Shown piece after piece: positions 46,203-56,552 of a stretch of 64,000 nucleotides of DNA. Under the pieces are notes generated by a model. The model was not told the origin of the DNA. It was given only the letters and a program-made list of their open reading frames with translations, and ran no database searches. Made by a program: the position numbers and the translations under genes. The stretch is from Synechococcus sp. LTW-R (GTDB taxonomy: Bacteria; Cyanobacteriota; Cyanobacteriia; PCC-6307; Cyanobiaceae), in assembly GCF_014217875.1 (NCBI RefSeq), contig NZ_CP059060.1:1922001-1986000 (forward strand). The letters run 5' to 3'. The stretch's first letter is position 1, and the number at the start of each line of letters is the position of its first letter.

Positions 46203-46364
46203 TTAACCGCTGATGCGGTTCATCAAACGGGAGACGATGTCTGGACTGCCGTTGGGCCGATTGACCGGAGCTTTGTCGTCGCCGCTGTTGCTGATCCAAT
46301 TGACAAAGCGAGAGAAGAGGTCGCTTTTGCGTTGGGGTGTTGCTGAAGTCACTTTGGGAATCAA
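46203..46364 (-). CDS. possible 53-residue protein between nirA and focA
   Basis: In the 307-bp gap 46150-46456, the minus strand carries a frame ending TAA 46205-46203 whose codons look protein-like (IPKVTSATPQRKSDLF, SRFVNWISNSGDDKAP, DIVSRLMNRISG). No ATG or GTG exists; TTG 46364 is the only common start, and an ATT a few codons upstream is another. It could be a real small protein with a weak start, or the decayed remnant of one. A plus-strand frame at 46213-46437 in the same place has poor codon use and is rejected. Confidence 0.35.
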   Translation of the reverse strand: MIPKVTSATPQRKSDLFSRFVNWISNSGDDKAPVNRPNGSPDIVSRLMNRISG

Positions 46365-46456
46365 GATGTCATCAATGGAGGTCAGGCTTCAAAAGAAAAG
46401 AGCACCTGAGATCGTCAAGATGATGGCTTTCTTGTGATTGCAACTCCCGTTATTTA

Positions 46457-48025
46457 CTACCGGGGCTTCGCACCGAACTGTTCAATCAGAACCTCCTTGA
46501 GAACCGCTTGGATCTCACTGGCTGGAATGCCTTTGCGATGCAGTTCGCCGACCTGTGGGTTGGCACCTTGTGAACCGCCAATGGTGAGGTTGTAGCCCTC
46601 GCCCATGCCGCCGTCTGGCTGTTTGGTTTTGGTCCCGGTGAGGCCAATCGCACCCATGTAGGCCTGGCCGCAGGTGTTCGGGCAGCCCGTCCAGTGGATC
46701 TTGAGCTCCTCAGGTAGAACCAATTCGCGATCGAGGGCCTCAGCGGCTGCGAGGGCTTGATCTTTGGTGTTGGTGAGGGCAAAGCTGCAGTAGGTGTTGC
46801 CAGTGCAGCTCACGGTTCCAGCTGCGATGTGGCTGGGCTGGAGACTGAAGCGTTGCAGGAGCGGCTCGGCCTCAAAGGCCTGGACTTGGGCGCTTGCGAT
46901 GCCGGTGAAGATCACGTTCTGATCTTCCGTGAGCCGGACTGAACCATCGCCATGGCGCTCGGCAATGGCTGCGATGTCTTGGAAGTCCTCAGCACGTAGG
47001 CGGCCGACGGGCACGTGGACGCCGGCGTAGTGCAGGTCCTCTTGTTTCTGATTGTGGATGCCGTAATGGGAGCGGGGTTCGGCGTTGAAGACGGAGCCCG
47101 GATCGGGGGTGAGGGGTCCGAAGCGCTCTTCAACCATGGCCCGGAACGTCTCCAGCCCCACCTCATCGAGATAAAGGCGGAAGCGGCCCTTGGGACGCTT
47201 GTCCCGTTCGCCGTTGTCGCGCCAGATCTTGATGACGGCCTCGGTGATCGCGCAGATTTGATCCGGCTTGACCCAGGCGTTCAGGGGGATGGCATAGGCG
47301 TTCATCTGGGAGGAGAGGATGCCGCCAATCCAGACGCCAAAGCCCATTTCGCCGTTGTTCTCAACGGGGTGGAAGGCGATGTCGTTGTGGAGCAGGAAGT
47401 TGTCGCGGGCGCCGGCAACGGCCGTATTCCATTTCCGCGGCAGGTTGGAGAACTCGGGGTTGCCCTGGTGGTTGCTGGTGAGGAAGTTCTCGAGCTCCTG
47501 GGTGTAGGGCCGAGTGTCCACAATTTCCAGGGGATCGATACCGGCGATCGGGTTGCCGGTGACGTTCCGCGGATTGTCGAAGGCCGACTGAATCGTGGTC
47601 AGGCCGACTGCTTTGAGTTGGCCCAGGATCTCGGGCAGGTCCTCGAGGAGGATGCCGCGCATCTGAATGTTCTGGCGCGTCGTGATGTCAGCGCTGCCGT
47701 TGCTGCCGTAGCGGGCAACGACATTGCCGACGACCCGAAGCTGCTCGGCGGAGATCACCCCGTTGGGGACCCGCAGGCGCATCATGAACAGCCCCGGGGT
47801 TTTGGGCCTCCAGAACATGCCGTACCACTTCAGGCGCAACTGAAGGTCGGTCTCGTCAACGTTTTCCCAACCGAGTTGGGCGAATTTCTCAATCTCACTG
47901 CCAACAAGGAGGCCATCTTTGGCTGCTTTGTTTTGCTCGATCTTGTTGAGCTTCTTGCCTTCGAGCCAGCTGGGTAGTGCGCTGGTTGTTTCAGTGGTGT
48001 TGGACACAGTTGGCGTGGCCACCAT
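46457..48025 (-). CDS. nirA: ferredoxin-nitrite reductase
   Basis: NirA reduces nitrite to ammonium in six-electron steps with ferredoxin, siroheme and a [4Fe-4S] cluster. The cluster ligands are CTGNTYC (about residues 405-411) and CPNTCGQ (about 446-451). Further family stretches are ADITTRQNIQMRG and HYAGVHVPVGRL. Length 522 is usual and there is no ferredoxin fusion. It starts the run nirA-(small frame)-focA-HEAT. Siroheme genes cobA and cbiX-like lie next door on the other strand. Confidence 0.97.
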   Translation of the reverse strand: MVATPTVSNTTETTSALPSWLEGKKLNKIEQNKAAKDGLLVGSEIEKFAQLGWENVDETDLQLRLKWYGMFWRPKTPGLFMMRLRVPNGVISAEQLRVVGNVVARYGSNGSADITTRQNIQMRGILLEDLPEILGQLKAVGLTTIQSAFDNPRNVTGNPIAGIDPLEIVDTRPYTQELENFLTSNHQGNPEFSNLPRKWNTAVAGARDNFLLHNDIAFHPVENNGEMGFGVWIGGILSSQMNAYAIPLNAWVKPDQICAITEAVIKIWRDNGERDKRPKGRFRLYLDEVGLETFRAMVEERFGPLTPDPGSVFNAEPRSHYGIHNQKQEDLHYAGVHVPVGRLRAEDFQDIAAIAERHGDGSVRLTEDQNVIFTGIASAQVQAFEAEPLLQRFSLQPSHIAAGTVSCTGNTYCSFALTNTKDQALAAAEALDRELVLPEELKIHWTGCPNTCGQAYMGAIGLTGTKTKQPDGGMGEGYNLTIGGSQGANPQVGELHRKGIPASEIQAVLKEVLIEQFGAKPR

Positions 48026-48121
48026 GGGAAATCGGTTCAGATGAAGTCAGCAACTGAGCCGTTTCCAAAGAAATGAACGACTAGTGGGGTGAATGAAACC
48101 ACTCGCCCTGTTCCCTCTTGT

Positions 48122-48135
48122 GTCGCCGTTGCTAC
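48122..48135 (-). promoter_or_regulatory. NtcA-like box upstream of nirA
   Basis: Plus strand GTC-GCCGTTGC-TAC; minus strand GTA-N8-GAC, one mismatch from consensus. It lies 97 bp upstream of the nirA ATG in a 211-bp gene-free gap, a typical distance for an NtcA-activated promoter. Confidence 0.45.
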
Positions 48136-48236
48136 GGATCGAGGTTGTTCCTTGCCAGAGAGAAAAAGGGTGTCAACGGATACCTAAAGGGGGCCCGTCT
48201 TCCGGGTTGATGGTGTCGCTTTCCGCTTCTGGCCAC

Positions 48237-48458
48237 TCAGTATTGGCGTCCGATTTCGCCCAGCATCCGGGTCGCACCGTTGCGAATCATTTGCCAGACC
48301 TTGCCCATGGCGGCGAGGTCGGCGTCCAGCTCGCGTCGCCAGTGCGGGGTGGACTGCATCGGCCGGGTGCGGGGCCTGTCGTAGTCGGCTCGTCCATAGA
48401 CGGGCCGCTCGTAAGTCGGACGCCGGCGGGAGCTCGGCAGGGGGCGAGTGGATGGCAT
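48237..48458 (-). CDS. 73-residue Arg-rich protein of unknown function
   Basis: A very basic protein: the first half is a string of Arg, Pro and Tyr (PSSRRRPTYERPVYGRADYD), probably disordered, and the second half an amphipathic helix region (LDADLAAMGKVWQMIRNGAT). It is divergent from the cbiX-like gene by only 9 bp. Such an arrangement suggests a shared promoter region inside each other's coding start. No family recognised. Confidence 0.6.
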   Translation of the reverse strand: MPSTRPLPSSRRRPTYERPVYGRADYDRPRTRPMQSTPHWRRELDADLAAMGKVWQMIRNGATRMLGEIGRQY

Positions 48459-48467
48459 GGTGAAGCG

Positions 48468-49115
48468 ATGAATCCGATGGGCGTGACTCCATCAGCAGGA
48501 CCGGGGTGCTGGCGGTGGCCGTTGCTACCGAAGCCCGTTGCTGGCGAGCGCTCCCCCCTGCTCTTGGTCGTCCATGGCCATGCCGGTGGTCAGATTCCAG
48601 AGGTTCTGGTGGATCTGGTTTCCGAGTTGGTCCGGGGCCGTCAGGCTCCCGTCTGGATGCAGGCCCTGACCGCGGATCCCCTGGACCTGCCTCAAGGCCT
48701 GCCGCTGGTCTTGGTTCCGCTGCTGTTGACTCCAGGCAGTCACGTTCGCTCGGACGTCCCGGCCATTCGTCAGCGCCTGCGTGACCAGGGACATCGCGTC
48801 CAGGTCCTTCCTTTCCTGGGCGCTTGGGGGCCCTGGCTGGAGCATCTGCGCGGCTTGGCCGCCCCCGCGGTTCTGCACCATCCGCTTCGGCCAGGGGTGG
48901 CGGATCGCTATCTCGCGGCCTTAAGCGCGTACGTCGGTGTGCCCTGCTTAAGTGCAGATCGCAGTGGTGAAGGCGATGCGGCGGCATTGCCCTTGGCCCT
49001 GGCCCCCAACCGGATGACGGCCCACCTGCAGACCGAAGCGTCCCCCTGTTTGGCGCTGCTGGAGCGCCCCGCTACCCGTCAGTTTTTGCTCAACCTCCTC
49101 CTTGATCTGCCATGA
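48468..49115 (+). CDS. sirohydrochlorin chelatase (CbiX/SirB-like)
   Basis: A 215-residue chelatase-family protein. It begins the fold with PLLLVVHGHAGGQIPEVL (first metal-binding His) and has the second conserved His in LLLTPGSHVRSDVPAIRQRL. This size and the two His match class II chelatases that insert iron (SirB) or cobalt (CbiX) into sirohydrochlorin. Its TGA overlaps the ATG of cobA, which makes the chelatase's precursor, so iron insertion for siroheme in NirA is the natural reading. ATG 48468 or 48477 or GTG 48483 may start it. Confidence 0.8.
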   Translation: MNPMGVTPSAGPGCWRWPLLPKPVAGERSPLLLVVHGHAGGQIPEVLVDLVSELVRGRQAPVWMQALTADPLDLPQGLPLVLVPLLLTPGSHVRSDVPAIRQRLRDQGHRVQVLPFLGAWGPWLEHLRGLAAPAVLHHPLRPGVADRYLAALSAYVGVPCLSADRSGEGDAAALPLALAPNRMTAHLQTEASPCLALLERPATRQFLLNLLLDLP

Positions 49116-49906
49116 CCGCTGACGTTGCCAGCAAGGTCTATTTGGTGGGGGCGGGGCCTGGGGATCCCGACTTGCTGACCGTGAAGGCCCATCGCCTGCT
49201 GAGCCAGTGCGATGCCCTCGTGTACGACTCCCTGGTGCCTCGGGAGGTGCTGGCCTTGGTGCCGGAGGGCGCCGAGCAGCACTTTGTAGGCAAGCGCCGG
49301 GGGCACCACTCCGTGCCCCAGCCCAGCACCAATGCGGTGCTCGTGGAGATGGCCAAGCGTCATCGCTGTGTCGTGCGCTTAAAGGGTGGTGACCCCTTTT
49401 TGTTTGGCCGGGGCGGTGAGGAGGCGGCCCATCTGGAGCGCCATGGCGTCGCGGTGGAGGTCGTGCCTGGTGTGACCGCTGGCATTGCCGCACCGGCCTA
49501 CGTCGGGATTCCCGTGACCCATCGCCGGGCGGGCAGTTCCGTCACCTTTGTCACGGGCCACGAGGAGATCGATAAGCGCCGGCCGGGCGTCGATTGGCGC
49601 GGCTTGGCCCGCAGCAGTGACGGCCTGGTGATCTATATGGGCCTCCACAACCTTCCGCACATTTGCGAGGAGTTGATGGCCGGTGGCTTGGAGACCTCCA
49701 CCCCAGCGGCCGCTGTTCAGCAGGGAACGGTTCGCGGCCAGAAGGCCGTTGTCTCCACCTTGGGGGGATTAGCTGATGCGGTTCAGGCGGCCGAGCTCGC
49801 TTCCCCCTCGATCGTTGTGATTGGCGACGTCGTGAATCAACGGGTCGAGAGCTGTGCCCCTGAGCCGGCGATGGTGGAGATGCCGATTCCCCTCAAACAG
49901 GGCTGA
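49112..49906 (+). CDS. cobA: uroporphyrinogen-III C-methyltransferase
   Basis: CobA (SUMT) uses two SAM to methylate uroporphyrinogen III to precorrin-2, entry to siroheme and cobalamin. Family motifs are VYLVGAGPGDPDLLTVKA, the VRLKGGDPFLFGRGGEEA, PGVTAGIAAPAYVGIPVTHR and MGLHNL. Length 264 is that of a stand-alone enzyme, without the oxidase/chelatase domain of CysG. It is coupled to the chelatase-like gene upstream and converges with the next gene, overlapping it by 14 bp. Confidence 0.96.
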   Translation: MTADVASKVYLVGAGPGDPDLLTVKAHRLLSQCDALVYDSLVPREVLALVPEGAEQHFVGKRRGHHSVPQPSTNAVLVEMAKRHRCVVRLKGGDPFLFGRGGEEAAHLERHGVAVEVVPGVTAGIAAPAYVGIPVTHRRAGSSVTFVTGHEEIDKRRPGVDWRGLARSSDGLVIYMGLHNLPHICEELMAGGLETSTPAAAVQQGTVRGQKAVVSTLGGLADAVQAAELASPSIVVIGDVVNQRVESCAPEPAMVEMPIPLKQG

Positions 49907-50267
49907 GGGCGATCTGCGGGCGCCGGGGGCGTCCCAGATGCAGTCGCTGTAGGGACCACCCCCGCTGCTGAGGGCTCCCCTGCTGGGCACTCAGCCAGCT
50001 GTCGTCACGCTCCTTCAGTGCTGTTCGATCGCTGACCTCTTCTCCGCCATACAGCAGATGGATGATCCGATCGGGATCAATGTTCAGTTCAGCTACCTCG
50101 TCCCAGAGGGCTTGGCTGGCTTGGGCATCCGCCCGTCCGATCTGCGCGTCCACCAACTGCTGGGCCAGAAGGATCACCAGGGCTTGTTCTTTGCGAGTGG
50201 CAAAGCTGTCACTGCTCACCCCGGCTCTGCCGGGGCGGTTGGTGCAGCTGCTGGAGGGGGCTGTCAT
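49893..50267 (-). CDS. unknown soluble protein
   Basis: A 124-residue protein. The centre (about residues 27-80) looks folded and helical, with RKEQALVILLAQQLVDAQIG and WDEVAELNIDPDRIIHLLYGG; both ends are low-complexity, Ser/Pro or Arg/Gln-rich. No signal, no membrane segment and no recognised family. It overlaps the cobA 3' end by 14 bp in the convergent direction. Confidence 0.6.
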   Translation of the reverse strand: MTAPSSSCTNRPGRAGVSSDSFATRKEQALVILLAQQLVDAQIGRADAQASQALWDEVAELNIDPDRIIHLLYGGEEVSDRTALKERDDSWLSAQQGSPQQRGWSLQRLHLGRPRRPQIALSPV

Positions 50268-50318
50268 AACAACCTTCCAATGATGGGACTAACGCTACTC
50301 AGGTCTGCGCGAATTGGC

Positions 50319-50522
50319 TCAAGCTTCAGCGCGCCAGTTGGGCAGTCCGAGCGCATCCCGTTGGCTGAAACGCTCACAGACGGCATAGGCCGCAGGCAGG
50401 TTGGCGACGCGTTCCCAGTTGCCGTCGCTGTCGTTGTGGTTCACGACGTAGCCGCCGCCGCCATCGCGGGCGATCCGGCAGCCGTCACCGGTGAGTCCGA
50501 CGAGATGCAGATGGTCGCCCAT
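50319..50522 (-). CDS. small unknown protein, Gly/Asp-rich
   Basis: From ATG 50522 a 67-residue product reads MGDHLHLVGLTGDGCRIARD and then GGGGYVVNHNDSDGNWERVA, with short beta-like stretches. The frame extends upstream to 50621 but without protein-like composition. No family recognised. It lies 51 bp upstream of the 49893-50267 gene on the same strand. Confidence 0.55.
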   Translation of the reverse strand: MGDHLHLVGLTGDGCRIARDGGGGYVVNHNDSDGNWERVANLPAAYAVCERFSQRDALGLPNWRAEA

Positions 50523-50846
50523 GAATCCGACTGCTGACTGAGAGATTTTTAAGACCGGCGAATGGGATCGAACTCTGTGTTTGTTTCCCCACGCAATCAA
50601 ACGTGAGGCTTGAGAACACAATCGAAACGCTGCTTCAGCTTTTCTTTGGGATCATCCCTGATTGCAGCTGATTTCTTTGTTTTTGTAGGTCAATGTGCCT
50701 AGGGAGGCGGTGTTTACTTGGGCTGCGTCTGTGATCCCCGCTCGCGCCCAGTGTCAGGAGCTCGTCATATGCGTGGGTGGGTTGAGGCTGCGCTTTCCAC
50801 CCGGGTCAGCCCTGGCTAGAGCGAAACCAGTGAGCGTTGTCTTTCG
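50523..50846. other. gene-free interval, 324 bp
   Basis: No convincing protein or RNA gene. The left half is AT-rich with T runs (about 50535-50690) and probably contains the promoters of the flanking divergent genes. A plus-strand frame at 50695-50883 has no start signal or protein-like composition. Confidence 0.4.
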
Positions 50847-51312
50847 ATGTCAGCTGTCCTGCGTGCCGGACTTACCGCCTTGATCAGCGGCAGTGCCCTG
50901 ATGGCCTCCGGGCCAGCGCTGGCCTCCTGCCAGTTCCTCACCCCCGTCGGCGGCAACGGCCAGAGCAACATCGTCACTAAGACCATCAGCTTGGGCAGCC
51001 CCTTGCCCTTCAGCCGCCCGAATGGAATACGGACTTCTTCGTCAACCAGCCCTACAGCCACTGCAAGCTGTTTTTCACCGCCAATTCCTCGGTCAGCGCG
51101 ACCTACCCGATCCAGGCCTACCTGAAATTCACCGATGGTTCGAATCTCCAGGTGGTGAATGACTCCTATGCCCCCAATGTCGGCACCGGGCGCCAGTGGG
51201 ATGTGCGGGCCGTTCCGGGCAAAACCGTGAACCAGGTGAATTTCAAGATCGGCGCTAGCGCTGACCAGGCCGCCACCGGCTTCACCTATCGGATCTCCGT
51301 GCAGGGCTGCAA

Positions 51313-51316
<4 letters not shown>
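50847..51316 (+). pseudogene. secreted protein gene with a one-base frameshift
   Basis: Frame 1 from ATG 50847 encodes a signal peptide (MSAVLRAGLTALISGSALMA, cleavage after ALA) and about 30 mature residues (CQFLTPVGGNGQSNIVTKTI). Near 51015-51023 (CCGCCCGAATGG) the coding continues in the -1 frame as EWNTDFFVNQPYSHCKLFF to QGCN and TAG 51314-51316. Restoring one missing base would give a 156-residue exported beta-rich protein with about four Cys. Either the gene is newly inactivated, the assembly has lost a base, or slippage occurs. Its stop shares CTAG with ureC. No family recognised. Confidence 0.7.
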
Positions 51317-53025
<1,709 letters not shown>

Positions 53026-53035
53026 GGGGTGTCAG

Positions 53036-53353
53036 TCAGTCGAGGGGGCCGTTGATCAGGCCGTTGAAGCCAAAGACGCGCCGCGCGCCGGCGTAGGGAA
53101 CCAGTTGCACCTCGCGACTGTCCCCTGGCTCGAAACGAATCGCGGTGCCGGCAGGAATGTCGAGCCGCTGTCCCCGGGTGGCTTCGCGATCGAAGTGCAG
53201 GGCGGCGTTGGCTTCAAAGAAGTGGAAGTGGGAGCCCACCTGAACGGGGCGATCTCCGGTGTTCGCCACCAGAACCGTGGTGACGGGGCGACCGCTGTTG
53301 AGTTCCAGCTCGCCCGGTTCAGGAATCAGTTCCCCGGGAATCAATCCAGCCAT
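53036..53353 (-). CDS. ureB: urease beta subunit
   Basis: A 105-residue structural subunit. [21 protein letters not shown] and [24 protein letters not shown] are diagnostic. It lies 10 bp before ureC and 6 bp after ureA. Confidence 0.97.
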   Translation of the reverse strand: MAGLIPGELIPEPGELELNSGRPVTTVLVANTGDRPVQVGSHFHFFEANAALHFDREATRGQRLDIPAGTAIRFEPGDSREVQLVPYAGARRVFGFNGLINGPLD

Positions 53354-53359
53354 GGCTGA

Positions 53360-53662
53360 TCAGCGAATGGGGTCGTGCAGGGTCACGAGTTTGGTGCCGT
53401 CCGGAAACACCGCCTCGATTTGGACTTCGTGGACCAGTTCAGGAATCCCTTCCATGACCTGATCGCGGCTCAGCCAGGTGGTGCCCTCAGCCATCAGCTC
53501 TGCGACGGTTTTTCCGTCCCGGGCCCCTTCAAGCACCAGAAAACTCAGCCAGGCCACCGCTTCGGGATGGTTGAGCTTGAGGCCGCGGTTTAAGCGGCGT
53601 TCGGCCAGCAGGGCCGCGGTGACGATCAGGAGCTTGTCCTTCTCCTGAGGGGTCAGATGCAT
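53360..53662 (-). CDS. ureA: urease gamma subunit
   Basis: A 100-residue subunit of urease, starting [20 protein letters not shown] and containing [17 protein letters not shown] and [12 protein letters not shown]-like [20 protein letters not shown]. Separate gamma and beta subunits are the bacterial arrangement. It lies 69 bp downstream of ureD. Confidence 0.97.
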   Translation of the reverse strand: MHLTPQEKDKLLIVTAALLAERRLNRGLKLNHPEAVAWLSFLVLEGARDGKTVAELMAEGTTWLSRDQVMEGIPELVHEVQIEAVFPDGTKLVTLHDPIR

Positions 53663-53731
53663 GGTGAGGCGGGAGCCTGATCCACTGGATGGGTCCCCAT
53701 CACTCTCGTTCTGGGCCGGGTCCTCCTCTGT

Positions 53732-54655
53732 TCAGACTGAACAGTCAGGCCTGGGGGCAAGCGGGTTCTCCTGGAAGGGCCAGACCCGGGGCGGCTCCGG
53801 TGGGGCAAGTCCTTGGACCGCCCGAATCAGGGCCCAAATCCGGCAGAACCAGAAGCGGGCGGCCTGGCTGGAGGGGCCGCGGTAGCGGGCCACGAGTCCC
53901 TGTTCGAGCGCGCCGCAGGCCATGGTTCCCTCCAGGCCTGCCCGTTGTTCGCGGCAGCTGTGGAGTAAGGCCTCGAGCGCGGTTGAGCTCAGCGGTTCCC
54001 CGGCAATCCAGGCCAAGGAGCCAAAGACCGGTTGGTCCGCCATGCCGTGCTCACCCGTCAGTGCCGCTCCATGGAGCTCAAGGCGGTCCACCAATTCCCA
54101 GTGCTCGTCCTTGGCTCCGGTGCGGGTGACTTCCAGGGCAGAGCGCCAGCGGCCTTGCTGGAGGTCTTCGCCGGCTGCCGTGCGTCCGAGCCGCACAACC
54201 TCGGCCCCGAGAAAACTGGCGCCCGGTGCCAGTTGGACGCGGCAGGTCTGTTCAAACAGGCCATTGGCGTAGAGCACGAGCTCCTGCGGGAGCCACTCCA
54301 GCTGGCTGCCTTGCTGCAGGTTGAAGGTCAGGGTTTGCCGTGACCAGGCCCCCTGGGGGTGTTGGCGGGAGCGTCCGACGCTGCCGTAGACCTTCTGGGC
54401 CGCGACGCTGGTGAGCAGGGCCTGGCTCTGGGGCTGGAGCTGGGCCGTGATCTGCAGTTCGTCGCCGCCCACCAGACCCCCGGCGGTGTGCAGGATTGGC
54501 AGCTCGCAATGGCCACTGCTCTGCAGCTGTGCCCGCTGCAGCTTCAGCGGCGAGCTGGCCTGACCTTGATGGATGGTGCGTTGGCGATCCGTTGAGCCCC
54601 GCCGTTCGAACTGGAGGTCGAGGCGCCCTCGCCACGCGGATTGCGGTTCAGCCAT
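53732..54655 (-). CDS. ureD: urease accessory protein UreD
   Basis: UreD binds apo-urease and recruits UreF-UreG for nickel insertion. The start MAEPQSAWRGRLDLQFERRG at ATG 54655 gives 307 residues. Family stretches are LHTAGGLVGGDELQI, SVAAQKVYGSVGRS and QLEWLPQELVLYANG. The frame is open another 16 codons upstream into the divergent region. It begins the structural operon and is divergent from ureEFG. Confidence 0.95.
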   Translation of the reverse strand: MAEPQSAWRGRLDLQFERRGSTDRQRTIHQGQASSPLKLQRAQLQSSGHCELPILHTAGGLVGGDELQITAQLQPQSQALLTSVAAQKVYGSVGRSRQHPQGAWSRQTLTFNLQQGSQLEWLPQELVLYANGLFEQTCRVQLAPGASFLGAEVVRLGRTAAGEDLQQGRWRSALEVTRTGAKDEHWELVDRLELHGAALTGEHGMADQPVFGSLAWIAGEPLSSTALEALLHSCREQRAGLEGTMACGALEQGLVARYRGPSSQAARFWFCRIWALIRAVQGLAPPEPPRVWPFQENPLAPRPDCSV

Positions 54656-54689
54656 GGCCGCATACTCCGGTCCCGTCGCGCCTGCTTTG

Positions 54690-54703
54690 GTAACAATCAG
54701 CAC
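54690..54703. promoter_or_regulatory. NtcA-like site between ureD and ureE
   Basis: GTA-ACAATCAG-CAC, one mismatch from GTA-N8-TAC, in the 78-bp space between the divergent urease operons. It is close to both starts (35 bp and 31 bp), so it is less well placed than the nrtP and cynS boxes. Confidence 0.25.
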
Positions 54704-54733
54704 AAAGGCCAGGGGTGGTCACTTGTCAGGGTG

Positions 54734-55234
54734 ATGCCTTTCGGATCCCATCAGGTGGAGCAGGGTTCAGCGATCGTCTTGGTGGAGCGTCACTCCGAGG
54801 GAGCGCTGCCCCAGTCCGGGGCCGCCCCCTTGCAGTTGGCCCTGACGGCTGATGAGCGCACGAGCCTGCGGGGCCATCGCCGCAGTTGCTGTGGCCGTGA
54901 TCTCGTGCTGCAGCTTCCCCGTGGCGCGGCTCTGCAGCCCGGGGATTGCCTGGTCAGCGACGACGGTCAATGGCGGGTGCAGGTCGAGGCGGAGCCGGAG
55001 CCGGTGATGCACGTCCGCAGCACTGACCCCTTGGCCCTGCTGCAGGCGGCTTATCACCTGGGGAATCGCCACGTGGCGATGGAGTTGCATCCCGACCGCC
55101 TGGTGCTCTTGCAGGACAGCGTCCTGGCGGACCTCCTGCGGCAACGGCAGCTGCAGGTGGAGTGTCTCGATGCGCCCTTCCGGCCTGAGGCCGGTGCCTA
55201 TGAGGGCGTTCCCCATGCCCACTCCCATGGCTGA
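54734..55234 (+). CDS. ureE: urease accessory protein UreE
   Basis: UreE is the nickel-binding metallochaperone. From ATG 54734 (AGGGTG upstream) the 166 residues show VLVERHSEGALPQS, AYHLGNRHVAMELHPDRL with the metal-binding His, and a short His tail (PHAHSHG) rather than the long His-rich tail of some species. It overlaps ureF by 20 bp. Confidence 0.93.
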   Translation: MPFGSHQVEQGSAIVLVERHSEGALPQSGAAPLQLALTADERTSLRGHRRSCCGRDLVLQLPRGAALQPGDCLVSDDGQWRVQVEAEPEPVMHVRSTDPLALLQAAYHLGNRHVAMELHPDRLVLLQDSVLADLLRQRQLQVECLDAPFRPEAGAYEGVPHAHSHG

Positions 55235-55901
55235 TCGGCTCCGGCTCTATCAGTTGGTCAGTCCGGCGCTGCCGGTGGGGGCCTTCAGCTATTCCGAGGG
55301 CTTGGAGGTCTTGGTTCAGTCCGGTCGGCTCAGCTCCGAGCAGGCGATGGAGGATTGGCTGAGGGCGGAGCTGCTGCGTGGTGGCGTGGCCATGGAGGCC
55401 GCCGCGCTTGCGCCCTTGATGGCGATGCTGCGCGCCTGGAGCGCTGGTGAGCCGGAGGCGGAGCGGCAGCTGCGAAGCCTGGATCGTTGGTTGCTGGTGC
55501 AGCGCGAAGCGGCGGAGCTGCGGGCCCAGCAACGCCAGATGGGACGGTCCTTGGTCACGTTGTTCGCCGACCTCGGTTGGCCCCTGCCCCAAGTCGGGGT
55601 CCCGTTGGCCTGGCCAGCGGCCTACGCCTGGGCTTGCGTGTCCCTCGCGTTGGATTCGCCGGAGGTGGAGGAGGCCTACCTCTACTCCTGGGTTGCCAAT
55701 CAGCTCAGTGCGGCGGTCCGTTTGGTTCCGTTGGGCCCGACCCAGGCCCAACGCCTGCAACTCAAGCTCGCCCCCCTCTTGGCCCAGCGGGGGCAGGAGC
55801 TGGCGGCGCTGGATCCGCGGCAGCATTGGAACGGAGCGGTGGGGGCGGGGACGGCCCAGTTGCGCCACGCGGAGCTTTACTCCCGTTTGTTCCGCAGCTG
55901 A
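55215..55901 (+). CDS. ureF: urease accessory protein UreF
   Basis: UreF is an all-helical protein regulating UreG GTPase during urease activation. The family motif LVSPALPVGAFSYSEGLEVL is at the start, and YLYSWVANQLSAAVRLVPLG near residue 155. ATG 55215 has GAGGG eight bases upstream; ATG 55227 is also in frame. Length 228 is normal. Confidence 0.93.
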   Translation: MPTPMADRLRLYQLVSPALPVGAFSYSEGLEVLVQSGRLSSEQAMEDWLRAELLRGGVAMEAAALAPLMAMLRAWSAGEPEAERQLRSLDRWLLVQREAAELRAQQRQMGRSLVTLFADLGWPLPQVGVPLAWPAAYAWACVSLALDSPEVEEAYLYSWVANQLSAAVRLVPLGPTQAQRLQLKLAPLLAQRGQELAALDPRQHWNGAVGAGTAQLRHAELYSRLFRS

Positions 55902-55946
55902 GCCGATCACCATGCTCAACTTCAACGGTGCTCAGGGGCTGAGGCG

Positions 55947-56552
55947 ATGACGACCAGTCGTTTGCGGGTGGGTGTGGCCGGTCCGGTCGGCTCGGGGAAG
56001 ACGGCTCTCGTGGAGGCGCTCTGTCGTCGTCTGCGTGACCGACTGGAGCTGGCGGTGGTCACCAACGACATCTATACCCAGGAGGACGCCCAATTCCTGA
56101 CCCGCGCTGGAGCGCTGGAGCCCGGGCGCATTCGTGGCGTCGAGACTGGAGGCTGTCCCCATACGGCCATTCGGGAGGACTGTTCGATTAACCGAGCGGC
56201 CGTCGCGGATCTCGAGGAGGCCTATCCGAATCTCGATCTGGTGCTGGTCGAGAGCGGTGGTGACAACTTGGCGGCCAGCTTCAGCCCGGAGCTGGTGGAC
56301 CTCTGCATCTATGTCATTGATGTGGCGGCTGGAGACAAGATTCCGCGCAAAGGCGGTCCTGGCATTACGCGATCCGACCTGCTGGTGATCAACAAGATCG
56401 ATTTGGCGCCCATGGTGGGGGCCAGCCTTGAGGTGATGGAGCGCGACACCGAGCGGATGCGCCCGGGCCGCGGCTGGTGTTTCACGAACCTCCACAGCGG
56501 AGAAGGCCTGGAGCAGGTCGAGACCTTTCTGTTGCAACAGCTACCGAGGTAG
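55947..56552 (+). CDS. ureG: urease accessory GTPase UreG
   Basis: UreG delivers nickel using GTP. Motifs: P-loop [32 protein letters not shown], the metal-binding [30 protein letters not shown] and the guanine specificity motif VINKIDLA. Length 201 is standard. Its stop lies inside a 24-bp palindrome. Confidence 0.97.
   Translation: MTTSRLRVGVAGPVGSGKTALVEALCRRLRDRLELAVVTNDIYTQEDAQFLTRAGALEPGRIRGVETGGCPHTAIREDCSINRAAVADLEEAYPNLDLVLVESGGDNLAASFSPELVDLCIYVIDVAAGDKIPRKGGPGITRSDLLVINKIDLAPMVGASLEVMERDTERMRPGRGWCFTNLHSGEGLEQVETFLLQQLPR

Noticed and set aside
46213-46437. 74-codon plus-strand frame between focA and nirA
   Set aside because: Unusual composition, no ribosome binding site, and it is antisense to a more protein-like minus-strand frame.
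48515-48528. GTG-N8-TAC NtcA-like match inside the chelatase-like coding region
   Set aside because: It lies within codons of a conserved gene and has no promoter context, so a chance match is more likely.
50695-50883. 62-codon plus-strand frame upstream of the frameshifted secreted gene
   Set aside because: It overlaps the signal-peptide start of the next gene, has no ribosome binding site and lacks protein-like composition.
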